A DNA stretch of 64,000 bases from Streptomyces avidinii (GTDB lineage: Bacteria; Actinomycetota; Actinomycetes; Streptomycetales; Streptomycetaceae): NCBI RefSeq assembly GCF_014650695.1, contig NZ_BMVL01000016.1, positions 62,001 to 126,000 of the forward strand, read 5' to 3'. Below the pieces are notes generated by a model. It saw only the letters and a program-made list of their open reading frames with translations, was not told the DNA's origin and did no database searches. The position numbers and the translations under genes are program-made. Positions 34,669-44,121 of the stretch are shown in pieces; the stretch's first letter is position 1; each line of letters starts with the position of its first letter.

Positions 34669-35784
34669 CTAGCGCTCCGAGGCGGCCAGCTGGCCGCAGG
34701 CGCCATCGATCTCCTGGCCCCTGGTGTCACGGACGGTCACGGGCACACCGTGGCGGGCGATGGCCTCCACGAAGGCCTTCTCGTCCTCGGGTCGCGAGGC
34801 GGTCCACTTGGAGCCCGGCGTCGGGTTCAGCGGGATCAGGTTGACGTGTACGCGCTTGCCCTTGAGCAGCTTGCCCAGGAGGTCGCCGCGCCAGGCCTGG
34901 TCGTTGATGTCGCGGATCAGCGCGTACTCGATCGAGATCCGGCGGCCGGACTTCTCGGCGTACTCCCAGGCCGCACCGAGCACCTCGCGGACGTTCCAGC
35001 GAGTGTTGACCGGGACCAGGGTGTCGCGCAGCTCGTCGTCGGGGGCGTGCAGCGAGACGGCCAGACGGCACTTGAAGCCCTCGTCGGCGAAGCGCAGCAT
35101 GGCCGGGACCAGGCCGACGGTGGAGACGGTGATGCCGCGCTGCGACAGGCCCAGGCCGTCGGGCTCCGGGTCGGTGAGCCGGCGGATGGCGCCGACCACG
35201 CGGTTGTAGTTGGCCAGCGGCTCGCCCATGCCCATGAAGACGATGTTCGACAGCCGCGCCGGGCCGCCGGGGACCTCGCCGTCGCGCAGGGCCCGCATGC
35301 CGTCGACGATCTGGTGCACGATCTCGGCGGTGGAGAGGTTGCGGTCGAGGCCCGCCTGGCCCGTGGCGCAGAACGGGCAGTTCATGCCGCAGCCGGCCTG
35401 CGAGGAAATGCACATGGTGACCCGGTCGGGGTAGCGCATCAGCACGGACTCGACGAGCGTGCCGTCGTGCAGCTTCCACAGGGTCTTGCGGGTGGTGTCG
35501 TCGTCGCACGAGATGTGCCGGATGACGTTCATCAGGTCCGGCAGCAGCTCCTGCTGGAGCTTCTCCCGCGAGCCTGCCGGGATGTCGGTCCACTCGGCCG
35601 GGTCGTGCGCGTACCGCGCGAAGTAGTGCTGGGAGAGCTGCTTGGCCCGGAACGGCTTCTCGCCGATCGCGGCGACCGCCTCGCGGCGCTCGGCCGGGGT
35701 CATGTCGGCGAGGTGCCGGGGCGGCTTCTTGGCCCCGCGAGGGGCGACGAAAGTGAGCTCACCCGGGACAGGACGGGGGGCCAT
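34669..35784 (-). CDS. rlmN: Dual-specificity RNA methyltransferase RlmN
   Basis: A 371-residue radical-SAM enzyme. The iron-sulfur CxxxCxxC motif is in CGMNCPFCATGQAG near residues 133-140. Further motifs are the N-terminal helical domain (FRAKQLSQHYFARY) and MGMGEPLANYN. It adds a methyl group to C2 of adenosine 2503 in 23S rRNA and, in E. coli, A37 of some tRNAs. ATG 35784. It is 167 bases downstream of cdsA and transcribed in the same direction. Confidence 0.93.
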   Translation of the reverse strand: MAPRPVPGELTFVAPRGAKKPPRHLADMTPAERREAVAAIGEKPFRAKQLSQHYFARYAHDPAEWTDIPAGSREKLQQELLPDLMNVIRHISCDDDTTRKTLWKLHDGTLVESVLMRYPDRVTMCISSQAGCGMNCPFCATGQAGLDRNLSTAEIVHQIVDGMRALRDGEVPGGPARLSNIVFMGMGEPLANYNRVVGAIRRLTDPEPDGLGLSQRGITVSTVGLVPAMLRFADEGFKCRLAVSLHAPDDELRDTLVPVNTRWNVREVLGAAWEYAEKSGRRISIEYALIRDINDQAWRGDLLGKLLKGKRVHVNLIPLNPTPGSKWTASRPEDEKAFVEAIARHGVPVTVRDTRGQEIDGACGQLAASER

Positions 35785-35951
35785 GAGTGGTACTCCTCAA
35801 ATCTGACGAACCCTGGGCGGGCGATCTCCGCACTCAAGCGGAGTCGACGTGATGGCACGCCCGGTGCCCGGAGAGCTCACGGGTCCATCCCGTAGAAACG
35901 GGAAAGCGCACCACTGATGAGTGGCGCGCTTTCCAGGATAACCCGGACGGG

Positions 35952-37028
35952 TCAGCCGGTGCCTACGAAGGCGGCGAGCAGCAGCCACACCACCGGGGCC
36001 GTCGGAAGCAGGGAGTCCAGCCGGTCCATGATGCCGCCGTGTCCCGGCAGCAGCGTGCCCATGTCCTTGATGCCGAGGTCCCTCTTGATCATCGACTCGC
36101 CCAGGTCTCCCAGGGTGGCGCTGACCGCGACCGCGAGGCCGAGCAGCAGACCCTGCCACCAGGAGCCGCCGTCGATCAGGAACTCCATGCACAGCGCGCC
36201 TGCCGCCATCGCGAAGGCCACCGCGCCGAACAGTCCCTCGCGGGTCTTGCCGGGGCTGATGCGCGGAGCGAGCTTGGTCTTGCCGAAGCGCCAGCCGACC
36301 GCGTAGGCCCCGGTGTCGCTGACCACGGTCAGCAGCAGGAAGGTGATCACGCGCTGGGGGCCGTCGTCGGCGGTGAGCAGCATCGCGACGAAGGTGGCCA
36401 GGAAGGGCACGTAGAACGCCGCGAAGGCGCCCGCCGTGACGTCCTTGAGGTAGTCCTCGGGCGGCTCGGTCATCCGCCACACCAGGACGGCCAGCACGGT
36501 CAGGGCCATGGCGACCCAGGCACCCTCGGCCCCCCGGACGTATCCGGCGATGACCATGGCGGCGCCGCCGACCGCCAGCGGGACCAGCGGGGCCTTGATG
36601 CCCTTCTGCTCCTGCAGCCGGGAGGTCAGCTCCCACAGGCCGACCACGACCGCGACGACGATGACGCCGACGAAGACGGCCTTGACGATCAACAGCGAGG
36701 CGAAGATCACCGCGCCGAGGCCCACGCCGACCCCTATGGCCGCACGCAGATCCCGGCCCGCGCGCTTCTTCGGCGGCGGGGGCGAGGCGTCCTGCGGCTG
36801 CTGGGCATGCGGAGGCGGGGGGCTGGGCATGGGCTCCTGCGGCGGCGTATCGGCGCGGAAGAGGGGGTCGCTGTCGGCGGCGACCCCCCGATCGCGTGCT
36901 TCCCGGTCGTCGAAGTCACGGCCGGCGGCATCGGGCACGATGGGCATGGGCCGAGTGTGCGGGCCCACCTGCGCATCGTATGCGGGACCCGCCGGAACCG
37001 GCTCCGGCTGCCAGGAAGAGTCGTTCAT
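35952..37028 (-). CDS. cdsA: Phosphatidate cytidylyltransferase CdsA
   Basis: A 358-residue membrane enzyme making CDP-diacylglycerol from phosphatidate and CTP. About the first 95 residues are a proline-rich cytoplasmic tail (PMPSPPPPHAQQPQ), longer than in other bacteria. Then eight helices follow, ending with the CdsA signature region GDLGESMIKRDLGIKDMGT near residues 300-318 and LPGHGGIMDRLDSL. ATG 37028 overlaps the frr stop (TGATG), so the two genes are coupled, as in the standard rpsB-tsf-pyrH-frr-cdsA order. Confidence 0.93.
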   Translation of the reverse strand: MNDSSWQPEPVPAGPAYDAQVGPHTRPMPIVPDAAGRDFDDREARDRGVAADSDPLFRADTPPQEPMPSPPPPHAQQPQDASPPPPKKRAGRDLRAAIGVGVGLGAVIFASLLIVKAVFVGVIVVAVVVGLWELTSRLQEQKGIKAPLVPLAVGGAAMVIAGYVRGAEGAWVAMALTVLAVLVWRMTEPPEDYLKDVTAGAFAAFYVPFLATFVAMLLTADDGPQRVITFLLLTVVSDTGAYAVGWRFGKTKLAPRISPGKTREGLFGAVAFAMAAGALCMEFLIDGGSWWQGLLLGLAVAVSATLGDLGESMIKRDLGIKDMGTLLPGHGGIMDRLDSLLPTAPVVWLLLAAFVGTG

Positions 37029-37585
37029 CAGACTTCGAGGAGCTCGGCTTCCTTGTGCTTCAGGAGCTCGTCCACCTGCGCGACGTACTTCGCGGTGGTG
37101 TCGTCGAGCTCCTTCTCGGCGCGGCGCACCTCGTCCTCGCCGGCCTCCTTGTCCTTGACCAGCTTGTCAAGGGCGTCCTTCGCCTTGCGGCGGACGGCGC
37201 GGAGCGAGATCTTCGAGTCCTCGGCCTTGGTGCGCGCGACCTTGATGTACTCCTTGCGGCGGTCCTGCGTCAGCTCGGGGAAGGTCACCCGGATGATGCT
37301 GCCGTCGTTGCTCGGGTTGACACCGAGGTCGGAGTCGCGGATGGCCTGCTCGATGTTGCGCAGGGCGCTCTTGTCGAACGGGGTCACGATCGCCATGCGC
37401 GGCTCGGGCACCGAGAAGGAGGCGAGCTGGTTGATGGGCGTGATGGCGCCGTAGTACTCCGCCACGATCTTGTTGAACATCGCCGGGTGCGCACGGCCGG
37501 TGCGAATCGCGGCGAAGTCTTCCTTGGCGACGACGACGGCCTTTTCCATCTTCTCCTCGGCCTCGAGGAGGATCTCTTCGGTCAC
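37028..37585 (-). CDS. frr: Ribosome recycling factor
   Basis: A 185-residue protein that splits post-termination ribosomes with EF-G. Conserved segments RTGRAHPAMFNKI, LASFSVPEPRMAIVTPFDKS, and VKDKEAGEDEVRRAEKELDD are present; the two-domain helical form is expected. GTG 37585 fits the usual 185-residue length and has GGAG six bases upstream; an in-frame ATG at 37600 is rejected. It lies 92 bases downstream of pyrH. Confidence 0.96.
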   Translation of the reverse strand: MTEEILLEAEEKMEKAVVVAKEDFAAIRTGRAHPAMFNKIVAEYYGAITPINQLASFSVPEPRMAIVTPFDKSALRNIEQAIRDSDLGVNPSNDGSIIRVTFPELTQDRRKEYIKVARTKAEDSKISLRAVRRKAKDALDKLVKDKEAGEDEVRRAEKELDDTTAKYVAQVDELLKHKEAELLEV

Positions 37586-37677
37586 CACGTGCTCCTGCAT
37601 GTCAGAAATGGATGGTTCAGGCGGGCGGGCGGGTCTGGCGGGCCGGTGCGGGCCCGCTCGGTCCGGAAGCGGACTGC

Positions 37678-38457
37678 TCAGGCCCGGGTTTCCTGGTCGC
37701 TCACGAGCGTCCCGATCTTCTCACCCTTGACGGCGCGGGCGATATTGCCCTCGGCAAGCAGCTCGAACACGAGGATCGGCAGCTTGTTGTCACGGCAGAG
37801 CGTGATGGCGGTGGCGTCGGCGACCTTGAGGTCGCGGGAGAGGACCTCGCTGTATTCCAGCGCGTCGAACTTCACCGCGTCCGGGTTCTTCTTGGGGTCG
37901 GAGTCGTAGACCCCGTCGACACCGTTCTTGCCCATGAGCAGGGCCTCGGCGTCGATCTCCAGGGCGCGCTGGGCGGCCGTGGTGTCGGTGGAGAAGTAGG
38001 GCATGCCCATGCCGGCGCCGAAGATGACGACCCGGCCCTTCTCCAGGTGCCGCACGGCGCGCAGTGGGATGTACGGCTCCGCGACCTGGCCCATGGTGAT
38101 GGCGGTCTGCACGCGGGAGTCGATGCCCTCCTTCTCCAGGAAGTCCTGGAGTGCGAGGCAGTTCATGACGGTTCCGAGCATGCCCATGTAGTCGGACCGG
38201 GCCCGGTCCATGCCGCGCTGCTGGAGTTCGGCGCCGCGGAAGAAGTTGCCGCCGCCGATCACGACGGCGATCTCCGCGCCGTCGCGGACCACCGCGGCGA
38301 TCTCACGCGCGATGGCGTGGACGACGTCGGGGTCGACGCCCAGTCCTCCGCCACCGGAGAAGGCCTCGCCCGACAGCTTCAGCATGAAGCGGCGGCCCTT
38401 CTTGTCCTGGTCGCTCTTGTCGTCGGATGCGGTGTGGGGGTCCACGCCCTGATTCAT
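37678..38457 (-). CDS. pyrH: UMP kinase
   Basis: A 259-residue cytoplasmic amino-acid-kinase-fold enzyme converting UMP to UDP. Motifs LKLSGEAFSGGGGLGVD, VIGGGNFFRGAEL, and MGKNGVDGVYDSDPKKNP (uridine/allosteric region) are clear. An extra N-tail of about 20 residues (DPHTASDDKSDQDKKG) is longer than in E. coli PyrH. ATG 38457 has GAGGAG upstream. A strong hairpin separates it from tsf. Confidence 0.96.
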   Translation of the reverse strand: MNQGVDPHTASDDKSDQDKKGRRFMLKLSGEAFSGGGGLGVDPDVVHAIAREIAAVVRDGAEIAVVIGGGNFFRGAELQQRGMDRARSDYMGMLGTVMNCLALQDFLEKEGIDSRVQTAITMGQVAEPYIPLRAVRHLEKGRVVIFGAGMGMPYFSTDTTAAQRALEIDAEALLMGKNGVDGVYDSDPKKNPDAVKFDALEYSEVLSRDLKVADATAITLCRDNKLPILVFELLAEGNIARAVKGEKIGTLVSDQETRA

Positions 38458-38484
38458 GGAGATCTCCTCGTGCACATACGAAGA

Positions 38485-38531
38485 AGGCCATTGCCGGTGG
38501 GTCCTTGCGGTTCCCTCTACGGCAATGGCCT
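38485..38531 (-). terminator. Terminator hairpin between tsf and pyrH
   Basis: AGGCCATTGCCG (38485-38496) pairs perfectly with 38520-38531, with a 23-base loop. It lies between the tsf stop (38620) and the pyrH start (38457). Confidence 0.7.
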
Positions 38532-38619
38532 CCTCGTCAGATCTGCGGTCGCCTCGCGCGAGCGCGGACGACTGCCTCAGACCCTACCGGGGTCCGGTGT
38601 CCGTCGCGTACGGACGGAC

Positions 38620-39456
38620 TCAGATGCCGACCTTGATGCGCGAGAAGCGCACCAGGGTGACACCGGCCTCGTCCAGGACCTTCTGGACCGACTTCTTGTT
38701 GTCCAGGGCGTACGCCTGGCCAAGGAGGGTGTTCTCCTTGAAGAAGCCGTTGACGCGGCCTTCGACGATCTTCGCGATGGCAGCCTCGGGCTTGCCCTCG
38801 GCGCGGGTGACCTCTTCGGCCACGCGACGCTCGGACTCGACCTTCTCGGCCGGAACGTCCTCGGCGGACAGCCACTGCGGGGAGAACGCGGCGATGTGCT
38901 GCGCGATGCCGCGGGCGACCTCGGCGTTCTCCTTGTCCAGCTCGACCAGGACGCCGATCTGGAACGGCAGGTCGGGCATGGTGCGGTGCATGTACGCCGA
39001 GACGTAGCCGCCGGTGAACTGCGCGAAGCGGTCCAGGACGATCTTCTCGCCGAGGTTGGCGTTGGCCTCGTCCACGAACGCCTGGACGGTCTTGCCGGGC
39101 TCGATCTCGGACGCGAGCAGCGCCTCGATGTCGGCCGGGGAGGTCGCGGCGATGTGCGCGGCGATCTCGTTGGTGACCGCCTGGAACTTGTCGCCCTTGG
39201 CGACGAAGTCCGTCTCGCACTTCAGCTCGACGAGGACACCGGAGGTGTTGTCGTCGGCGATCAGGGAGGCAACGGCACCGTTCTCGGCAGAACGGCCCTC
39301 GCGCTTGGCGACGCCCTTCTGACCCTTGATGCGGAGGGCCTCGATGGCCTTGTCGACGTCGCCGTCGGACTCGACCAGCGCGTTCTTGCAGTCCATCATG
39401 CCGACGCCGGTGAGCTCGCGGAGCTTCTTGACGTCAGCGGCGGTGTAGTTCGCCAT
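38620..39456 (-). CDS. tsf: Elongation factor Ts
   Basis: A 278-residue guanine-nucleotide exchange factor for EF-Tu. The N-terminal UBA-type segment MANYTAADVKKLRELTGVGM and the TDFVAKG-type motif (CETDFVAKGDKF near residues 78-89) are diagnostic. The later domain includes NGFFKENTLLGQAY. ATG 39456 directly follows AGAGAATCCC. It is the second gene of the rpsB-tsf unit, with a hairpin at 39498-39539 between them. Confidence 0.96.
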   Translation of the reverse strand: MANYTAADVKKLRELTGVGMMDCKNALVESDGDVDKAIEALRIKGQKGVAKREGRSAENGAVASLIADDNTSGVLVELKCETDFVAKGDKFQAVTNEIAAHIAATSPADIEALLASEIEPGKTVQAFVDEANANLGEKIVLDRFAQFTGGYVSAYMHRTMPDLPFQIGVLVELDKENAEVARGIAQHIAAFSPQWLSAEDVPAEKVESERRVAEEVTRAEGKPEAAIAKIVEGRVNGFFKENTLLGQAYALDNKKSVQKVLDEAGVTLVRFSRIKVGI

Positions 39457-39497
39457 GAGTCTGGGATTCTCTCTCGAAGTCGTAGATCTACGGGTGA

Positions 39498-39539
39498 ACG
39501 GCGGAGGCGCCGCGCTTTTGGCGCGGCTCCCCCGCCGTC
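39498..39539 (-). terminator. Attenuator-like hairpin between rpsB and tsf
   Basis: GCCGCGC (39509-39515) pairs with 39521-39527 over TTTTG, and ACGGCGG (39498-39504) with 39533-39539. It fits the partial terminator often found between rpsB and tsf. Confidence 0.6.
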
Positions 39540-39591
39540 ATCGTCCGTGCTGCGAGTGCCCGGCGGATGAACGCCGGGCGCTCTCAGTGGG

Positions 39592-40512
39592 TCAGGCCTG
39601 CTCGGCGTCGGCGGCCGGAGCCTCGACAGCCTCAGCGGCCGGAGCCTCGGCGGCCGGAGCCTCGACAGCCTCGGCGGCCGGGGCCTCGGCGACAGCCTCG
39701 GCAGCCGGGGCGGCCTCGGTCTCGTCGGCCTTCTTGTCACCCTCGAGCAGGTCGCGCTCCCACTCGGCGAGCGGCTCGGCGGCGGCCTTCTCGCCCGGCT
39801 TCGAGTCGCCGGTCGCAGCGCCGGAGCGGGCGATGAGGCCCTCGGCGACGGCGTCGGCGATCACGCGGGTGAGCAGGGTGACGGAACGGATCGCGTCGTC
39901 GTTGCCCGGGATCTTGTAGTCGACCTCGTCGGGGTCGCAGTTGGTGTCGAGGATCGCGACGACCGGGATGTGGAGCTTGCGCGCCTCACCGACGGCGATG
40001 TGCTCCTTCTTGGTGTCGACGATCCAGACGGCGCTGGGAACCTTCGACATCTCGCGGATACCACCGAGGGTCTTCTCCAGCTTGGTCTTCTCGCGGGAGA
40101 GGACCAGGAGCTCCTTCTTGGTGAGACCCGAGGCGGCGACGTCCTCGAAGTCGATCGCCTCAAGCTCCTTCAGACGCTGAAGGCGCTTGTAGACGGTGGA
40201 GAAGTTGGTGAGCATGCCACCCAGCCACCGCTGGTTGACGTACGGCATACCAACGCGCGTCGCCTGCTCGGCGATGGCCTCCTGGGCCTGCTTCTTGGTA
40301 CCGACGAACATGATGGAGCCACCGTGCGCGACGGTCTCCTTCACGAACTCGTAGGCGCGGTCGATGTACGACAGCGACTGCAGCAGGTCGATGATGTAGA
40401 TGCCGTTGCGCTCCGTGAAGATGAAGCGCTTCATCTTCGGGTTCCAACGACGGGTCTGGTGACCGAAGTGGACGCCGCTTTCCAGCAGCTCCCGCATCGT
40501 GACGACGGCCAT
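39592..40512 (-). CDS. rpsB: 30S ribosomal protein S2
   Basis: A 306-residue small-subunit protein. Core motifs ESGVHFGHQTRRWNPKM, PYVNQRWLGGMLTNFSTV and DTNCDPDEVDYKIPGNDDA are typical of S2. A C-terminal tail of about 60 residues is alanine/glutamate-rich, built from APAAEAVEAP-type repeats, as in other actinomycetes. ATG 40512 has AAGGAG six bases upstream; ATG 40518 sits directly on it and is rejected. Confidence 0.96.
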   Translation of the reverse strand: MAVVTMRELLESGVHFGHQTRRWNPKMKRFIFTERNGIYIIDLLQSLSYIDRAYEFVKETVAHGGSIMFVGTKKQAQEAIAEQATRVGMPYVNQRWLGGMLTNFSTVYKRLQRLKELEAIDFEDVAASGLTKKELLVLSREKTKLEKTLGGIREMSKVPSAVWIVDTKKEHIAVGEARKLHIPVVAILDTNCDPDEVDYKIPGNDDAIRSVTLLTRVIADAVAEGLIARSGAATGDSKPGEKAAAEPLAEWERDLLEGDKKADETEAAPAAEAVAEAPAAEAVEAPAAEAPAAEAVEAPAADAEQA

Positions 40513-40762
40513 GGCCATCTCCTTGGTTTCTCGGTTTGGTTCCTGACGCCCCACCGCGCCCTGCCCCCATGAGGGGACCGAGAGACGCTGCCACCTGGCC
40601 GTTTCGGGCTGGTGTTGGGGCGTGCGAAGTCGACCCGGTGACCCGGATCGCCACAAGAAGTGTACGGGACCCGGCGGTATGCCGGGTGACGCCGTTGTCC
40701 ACAGCGGCCCGGTCGTCCACAGGCCCGGGCACGGCCGGGTCGGGCGCGGGACGCTGTGGCCC

Positions 40763-41245
40763 ATGACGACCTTGCTGCTCAGCCTGCTCCTGGCCCTGGC
40801 CCAGTCGGCCGTTCCGGGAGTCCGCCCACTGCCCGCGCCGCTGTCGGTGGCCCGCTGGTGGGACCCGCCGCCGACCCCGTACGCGGCCGGCCACCGCGGC
40901 GTGGACCTGTCGGCCCCGGTGGGCGCGGAGATCCGGGCGGTCGCGGCCGGCCGGGTCCACCACGCGGGCCCCGTAGCCGGCCGCGGGGTCCTCTCGCTGG
41001 CCCTGCCGAACGGCCTGCGCACGACGTACGAGCCGGTCCGGCCCCTGGTCACGGAGGGCGAGCAGGTCAGGGCGGGCCAGGTGGTGGCGGTCCTGACAGA
41101 GGGCTCGCACTGCCCGGCGCCGTGTCTGCACTGGGGCCTGCTGGCGGGCGAGACCTACCTCAACCCCCTGCCCCTCCTCCCCCGCCCGACACCCCGCCTC
41201 CTACCGGCGGAGCACCCGGCCGAATCCAGCCCCGCCGGCGTGTGA
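40763..41245 (+). CDS. Secreted M23-family (LytM-like) peptidase domain protein
   Basis: A 160-residue exported protein. MTTLLLSLLLALAQSAVPG is a signal peptide. The LytM fold follows, with GHRGVDLSAP (first zinc histidine and aspartate) near residues 42-51 and CLHWGLLAGE near 120 (third ligand H-x-H-like). The middle histidine may be in VHHAGPVAG, so the site looks complete but short; it could be enzymatic or only regulatory. It diverges from rpsB. Its last codons and stop lie in a dispersed repeat that starts at 41234. Confidence 0.83.
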   Translation: MTTLLLSLLLALAQSAVPGVRPLPAPLSVARWWDPPPTPYAAGHRGVDLSAPVGAEIRAVAAGRVHHAGPVAGRGVLSLALPNGLRTTYEPVRPLVTEGEQVRAGQVVAVLTEGSHCPAPCLHWGLLAGETYLNPLPLLPRPTPRLLPAEHPAESSPAGV

Positions 41246-41271
41246 GGCACGGGGTCCGGCGCGGAGCCCCC
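41234..41271. repeat. Dispersed intergenic repeat, copy 1
   Basis: The first 21 bases (41234-41254) are identical to 60543-60563. The further flank ends in GGAGCCCC in both copies. Copy 1 contains the TGA stop of the M23 gene. This matches my memory of a high-copy streptomycete intergenic repeat. Confidence 0.6.
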
Positions 41272-41289
41272 GGGGACCTCGGCCGGAGC

Positions 41290-41871
41290 TCAGCCCCGGA
41301 CGCCCCGCAGGGCCATGGCGACCGCGGCCTCCGTCACGACGGCGGGATCCTCCGCCGCGCCGAGCTCGATCCGCCGCACAGCCGCGTCCACGACCCCCTG
41401 CAGCAGCATCGCGGCCAGCCTCGGCTCCGCCTGCCCCAGGCCGCTCAGCGCCTCGACGATCATCGCCACCAGCCCGCCGTGGGCCGCACGGATCTTCTCC
41501 CGCGCGCCGGCATCCAGCTCGCTGGCCGAGATGGCCACCACCGCACGGTGGCGCCGGTCCCCCACCAGCCCCAACTGGCTGCGCACGTAGGCCTCGATCT
41601 TCTCCTCCGGCGCCTGCGCCTGCTCCATCGCCGCCTCGATCTCGGCGGCCCACACGGGGAAGTCCACGGCGCAGAGCTCTTCGACCACGGCGGCGCGGGA
41701 GCGGAAGTACTCGTACACGGAGGACCGGGCCAGCCCGGTCCGCTCCGCGAGGGCGGGGAAGGTCAGCGCCTCCGTCCCGCCTTCGGACAACAGAGAACGC
41801 GCAGCGTCCAAGAGGGCGCCGCGCTGCATCGACCGGTGCTCGGCCACGGAGGCCGCTCGAATCCTGGGCAC
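41290..41871 (-). CDS. TetR family transcriptional regulator
   Basis: A 193-residue repressor. The N-terminal helix-turn-helix is in residues 15-60: LLDAARSLLSEGGTEALTFPALAERTGLARSSVYEYF. The C-terminal ligand-binding domain (EKIEAYVRSQLGL, AMLLQGVVDAAVRRIE) is not assignable to a ligand. It stands upstream of, and in the same direction as, no obvious target; whiG follows on the far side of its start. ATG 41871. Confidence 0.92.
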   Translation of the reverse strand: MPRIRAASVAEHRSMQRGALLDAARSLLSEGGTEALTFPALAERTGLARSSVYEYFRSRAAVVEELCAVDFPVWAAEIEAAMEQAQAPEEKIEAYVRSQLGLVGDRRHRAVVAISASELDAGAREKIRAAHGGLVAMIVEALSGLGQAEPRLAAMLLQGVVDAAVRRIELGAAEDPAVVTEAAVAMALRGVRG

Positions 41872-41899
41872 GCATCCACTCTACGGAGGTACCGCAAGC

Positions 41900-42736
41900 T
41901 CACCTCCCCACATCCGCCAACTTCGCGCGCAGTTGCAGCACGGACTTGGTGTGGATCTGGCTGACCCGGCTCTCGGTGACGCCCAGGACATTGCCGATCT
42001 CGGCGAGCGTGAGGCCCTCGTAGTAGTAGAGGGTCACCACGGTCTTCTCCCGCTCGGGCAGCGTGTTGATGGCCCGTGCCAGCAGCCGCCGCAGTTCGCG
42101 GTCCTCGGCCACCGCGACCGGGTTGTCGGCCGCGGTGTCCTCCAGGGTGTCCATCAGCGAGAGGCGGTCGCCGCCCTCCCCGCCGACGTGCAGCAGTTCC
42201 TCCAGGGCGACCACGTTGGCCAGCGACAGCTGGCTGAAGACGGTGTGGAGGTCCTCCACCCCGATCCCCATCTCCCCGGCGACCTCGCTCTCCGTCGGGG
42301 TGCGCCGCAGCTGGGCCTCCAGCGTGGCGTAGGCCCGCTCCACGGCGCGCGCCTTCTGCCGGACCGAGCGGGGGATCCAGTCCAGTGCCCGCAGCTCGTC
42401 GATCATCGCGCCGCGGATCCGGGTGATCGCGTACGTCTCGAACTTGATCGACCGGTCGATGTCGAACTTCTCGATGGCGTCGATCAGCCCGAAGACCCCG
42501 GAGGAGACGAAGTCCGCCTGCTCCACGTTGGGCGGAAGGCCGACGCTGACACGGCCGGCGACGTACTTGACCAGGGGCGAGTAGTGCAGGATCAGCTGCT
42601 CCCGCAGCCGCTCGTCACCCGATTCCTTGTACGAGCGCCACAGCACCTCCAGGGACGAGGGCGCGGTGGACCGCACGCCGCCGCGGGCAGCGGGGGGCAC
42701 CGCAGCGCGGTCGGACCCTGAGGTGTGCTGGGGCAT
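41900..42736 (-). CDS. whiG: Sporulation sigma factor WhiG
   Basis: A 278-residue FliA/WhiG-type sigma factor. Region 2 shows LILHYSPLVKYVAGRVS and KFDIDRSIKFETYAITRIRGAMIDELR; region 4 shows LPEREKTVVTLYYYEGLTLAEIGNVLGVTESRVSQ. WhiG drives early sporulation genes in aerial hyphae of Streptomyces, in contrast to motility in other bacteria. ATG 42736 has AAAGGCG six bases upstream. It lies 210 bases downstream of dprA's 3' end region. Confidence 0.95.
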   Translation of the reverse strand: MPQHTSGSDRAAVPPAARGGVRSTAPSSLEVLWRSYKESGDERLREQLILHYSPLVKYVAGRVSVGLPPNVEQADFVSSGVFGLIDAIEKFDIDRSIKFETYAITRIRGAMIDELRALDWIPRSVRQKARAVERAYATLEAQLRRTPTESEVAGEMGIGVEDLHTVFSQLSLANVVALEELLHVGGEGGDRLSLMDTLEDTAADNPVAVAEDRELRRLLARAINTLPEREKTVVTLYYYEGLTLAEIGNVLGVTESRVSQIHTKSVLQLRAKLADVGR

Positions 42737-42945
42737 GCTTCGCCTTTGCCGGAGCCGGATTCCTTGGGAGCGTAGCGTGACGAGAGTGTCGCGGTGCGCG
42801 AAGAGTACGGGATGGCGCGGGGGCCGAGGGGCGTCCCGACTCGCACGGACGACCCGGGACCGGCGCCTGGCGCTCGGTCCCGGTGACCGCCACCGGAAGG
42901 TCCGCGTCACTCATCGCTTTCACTCTTTCACCGGAACACCCCAGG

Positions 42946-44121
42946 TCAACGACCGCCTCGCCGGGCACCTCCGGTTTGTGTGCCTCCTCCAGCCGTTTGT
43001 CTGCTCAACTGCCAGCCGTCGCCCTGCCGTTCGACGAACCCCAGAGAGTGAAGTTCGTACAGTCTGCCGATGACTTCATCGGCGCCGGTGCCGGAGGCAA
43101 GTGCCAACTCGTCCACGCACGCCGGGCGGCCGGCCGGCAGCGCTTCCAGCACGCGGGCGGTCTCCCGGTCCAGCAGGTCCCGGGTGAACACCGGGCCGCG
43201 CCGCTCGGGAGCCAGCTCGCCCATGGCCCCGACCAGCTCGACCACCTCGGCCGCGTCGGTGACCAGCACGGCCTCGCCCCGCAGCAGCTCGTGCACCCCG
43301 GCGGAGAGTCCGCTGGTGGCGGACCCGGGGACGCCCATGGTGAACCGCCCGAGCCGCTGCGCCCGCCGGGCCGTGACCAGGGAACCGCTGCGGTGCGCGG
43401 CCTCGACGACGACCGTGCCCCGGGTGAGGGCGGCGATGACCCGGTTGCGCAGGACGAACCGGCTGGGGGTCGGGTGGCTGCCCGGTGGCAACTCCCCCAG
43501 GATCAGACCCTGCCCGGCGATCCGGCCGAGCAGCCGGGCGTGTCCGCGCGGGTAGGCGACGTCCACCCCGCAGGCGAGCACCGCCGCGGTCGCGCCGCCC
43601 GTGGCGAGGGCGCCGCGGTGGGCGGCTCCGTCGATCCCGAAGGCGGCGCCGGAGACGACGACCCAGCCCCGTTCGGCGAGCCCCGCGGCCAGGGTCTGCG
43701 CCATGTGCGCGCCGTACGGGGTGCAGGCCCGGGCCCCGACCACGGAAACCGAACGCAGGGCCCAGGTACGGAGGTTCGGCCGGCCCCGGAGCCACAGTCC
43801 GACGGGCCGTTCGTCGCCGAGGTCGTCGAGCTGGGTCGGCCACTCGGCCGATCCCGGGAACACGAACCGGCCCCCCGCCCCGGCGGCCAGCCGGAGGTCC
43901 CGCTCGGGGTCGGCCAGCGCCGCCCGTCTGCGGTACCCGGCGAGCCGCTCCGGGCCCACGCCCGACGGTGTGCCCGGCTCCGCCCCGGGGTCGGTGAGCA
44001 GCCGTATCAGCCCCACCGCGCCGAACTCCCGAAGCCACCGCCCGCCGTGCGCGTCGCCGGGCTCCAGCACCCGGGTGAGCGCGGCCCGCGCCAGCAGCTC
44101 TGCGTCTCCGGTTCCGGTCAT
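42946..44121 (-). CDS. dprA: DNA-processing protein DprA (DNA-protecting protein)
   Basis: A 391-residue protein. The Rossmann-like DprA domain contains VSVVGARACTPYGAHMAQTLA, VVVSGAAFGIDGAAH, VAYPRGHARLLGRIA and EAAHRSGSLVTARRA, in order. The C-terminal winged-helix part (GTGADEVIGRLYELHSLGFVERQGDGWQLSR) is also typical. It binds single-stranded DNA and loads RecA in other bacteria. ATG 44121 overlaps the ComM-like gene stop by four bases (ATGA). Confidence 0.93.
   Translation of the reverse strand: MTGTGDAELLARAALTRVLEPGDAHGGRWLREFGAVGLIRLLTDPGAEPGTPSGVGPERLAGYRRRAALADPERDLRLAAGAGGRFVFPGSAEWPTQLDDLGDERPVGLWLRGRPNLRTWALRSVSVVGARACTPYGAHMAQTLAAGLAERGWVVVSGAAFGIDGAAHRGALATGGATAAVLACGVDVAYPRGHARLLGRIAGQGLILGELPPGSHPTPSRFVLRNRVIAALTRGTVVVEAAHRSGSLVTARRAQRLGRFTMGVPGSATSGLSAGVHELLRGEAVLVTDAAEVVELVGAMGELAPERRGPVFTRDLLDRETARVLEALPAGRPACVDELALASGTGADEVIGRLYELHSLGFVERQGDGWQLSRQTAGGGTQTGGARRGGR

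Noticed and set aside
39592..39790. Repetitive DNA at the 3' end of rpsB
   Set aside because: It is the alanine/glutamate-rich C-terminal tail of S2, common in actinomycetes.
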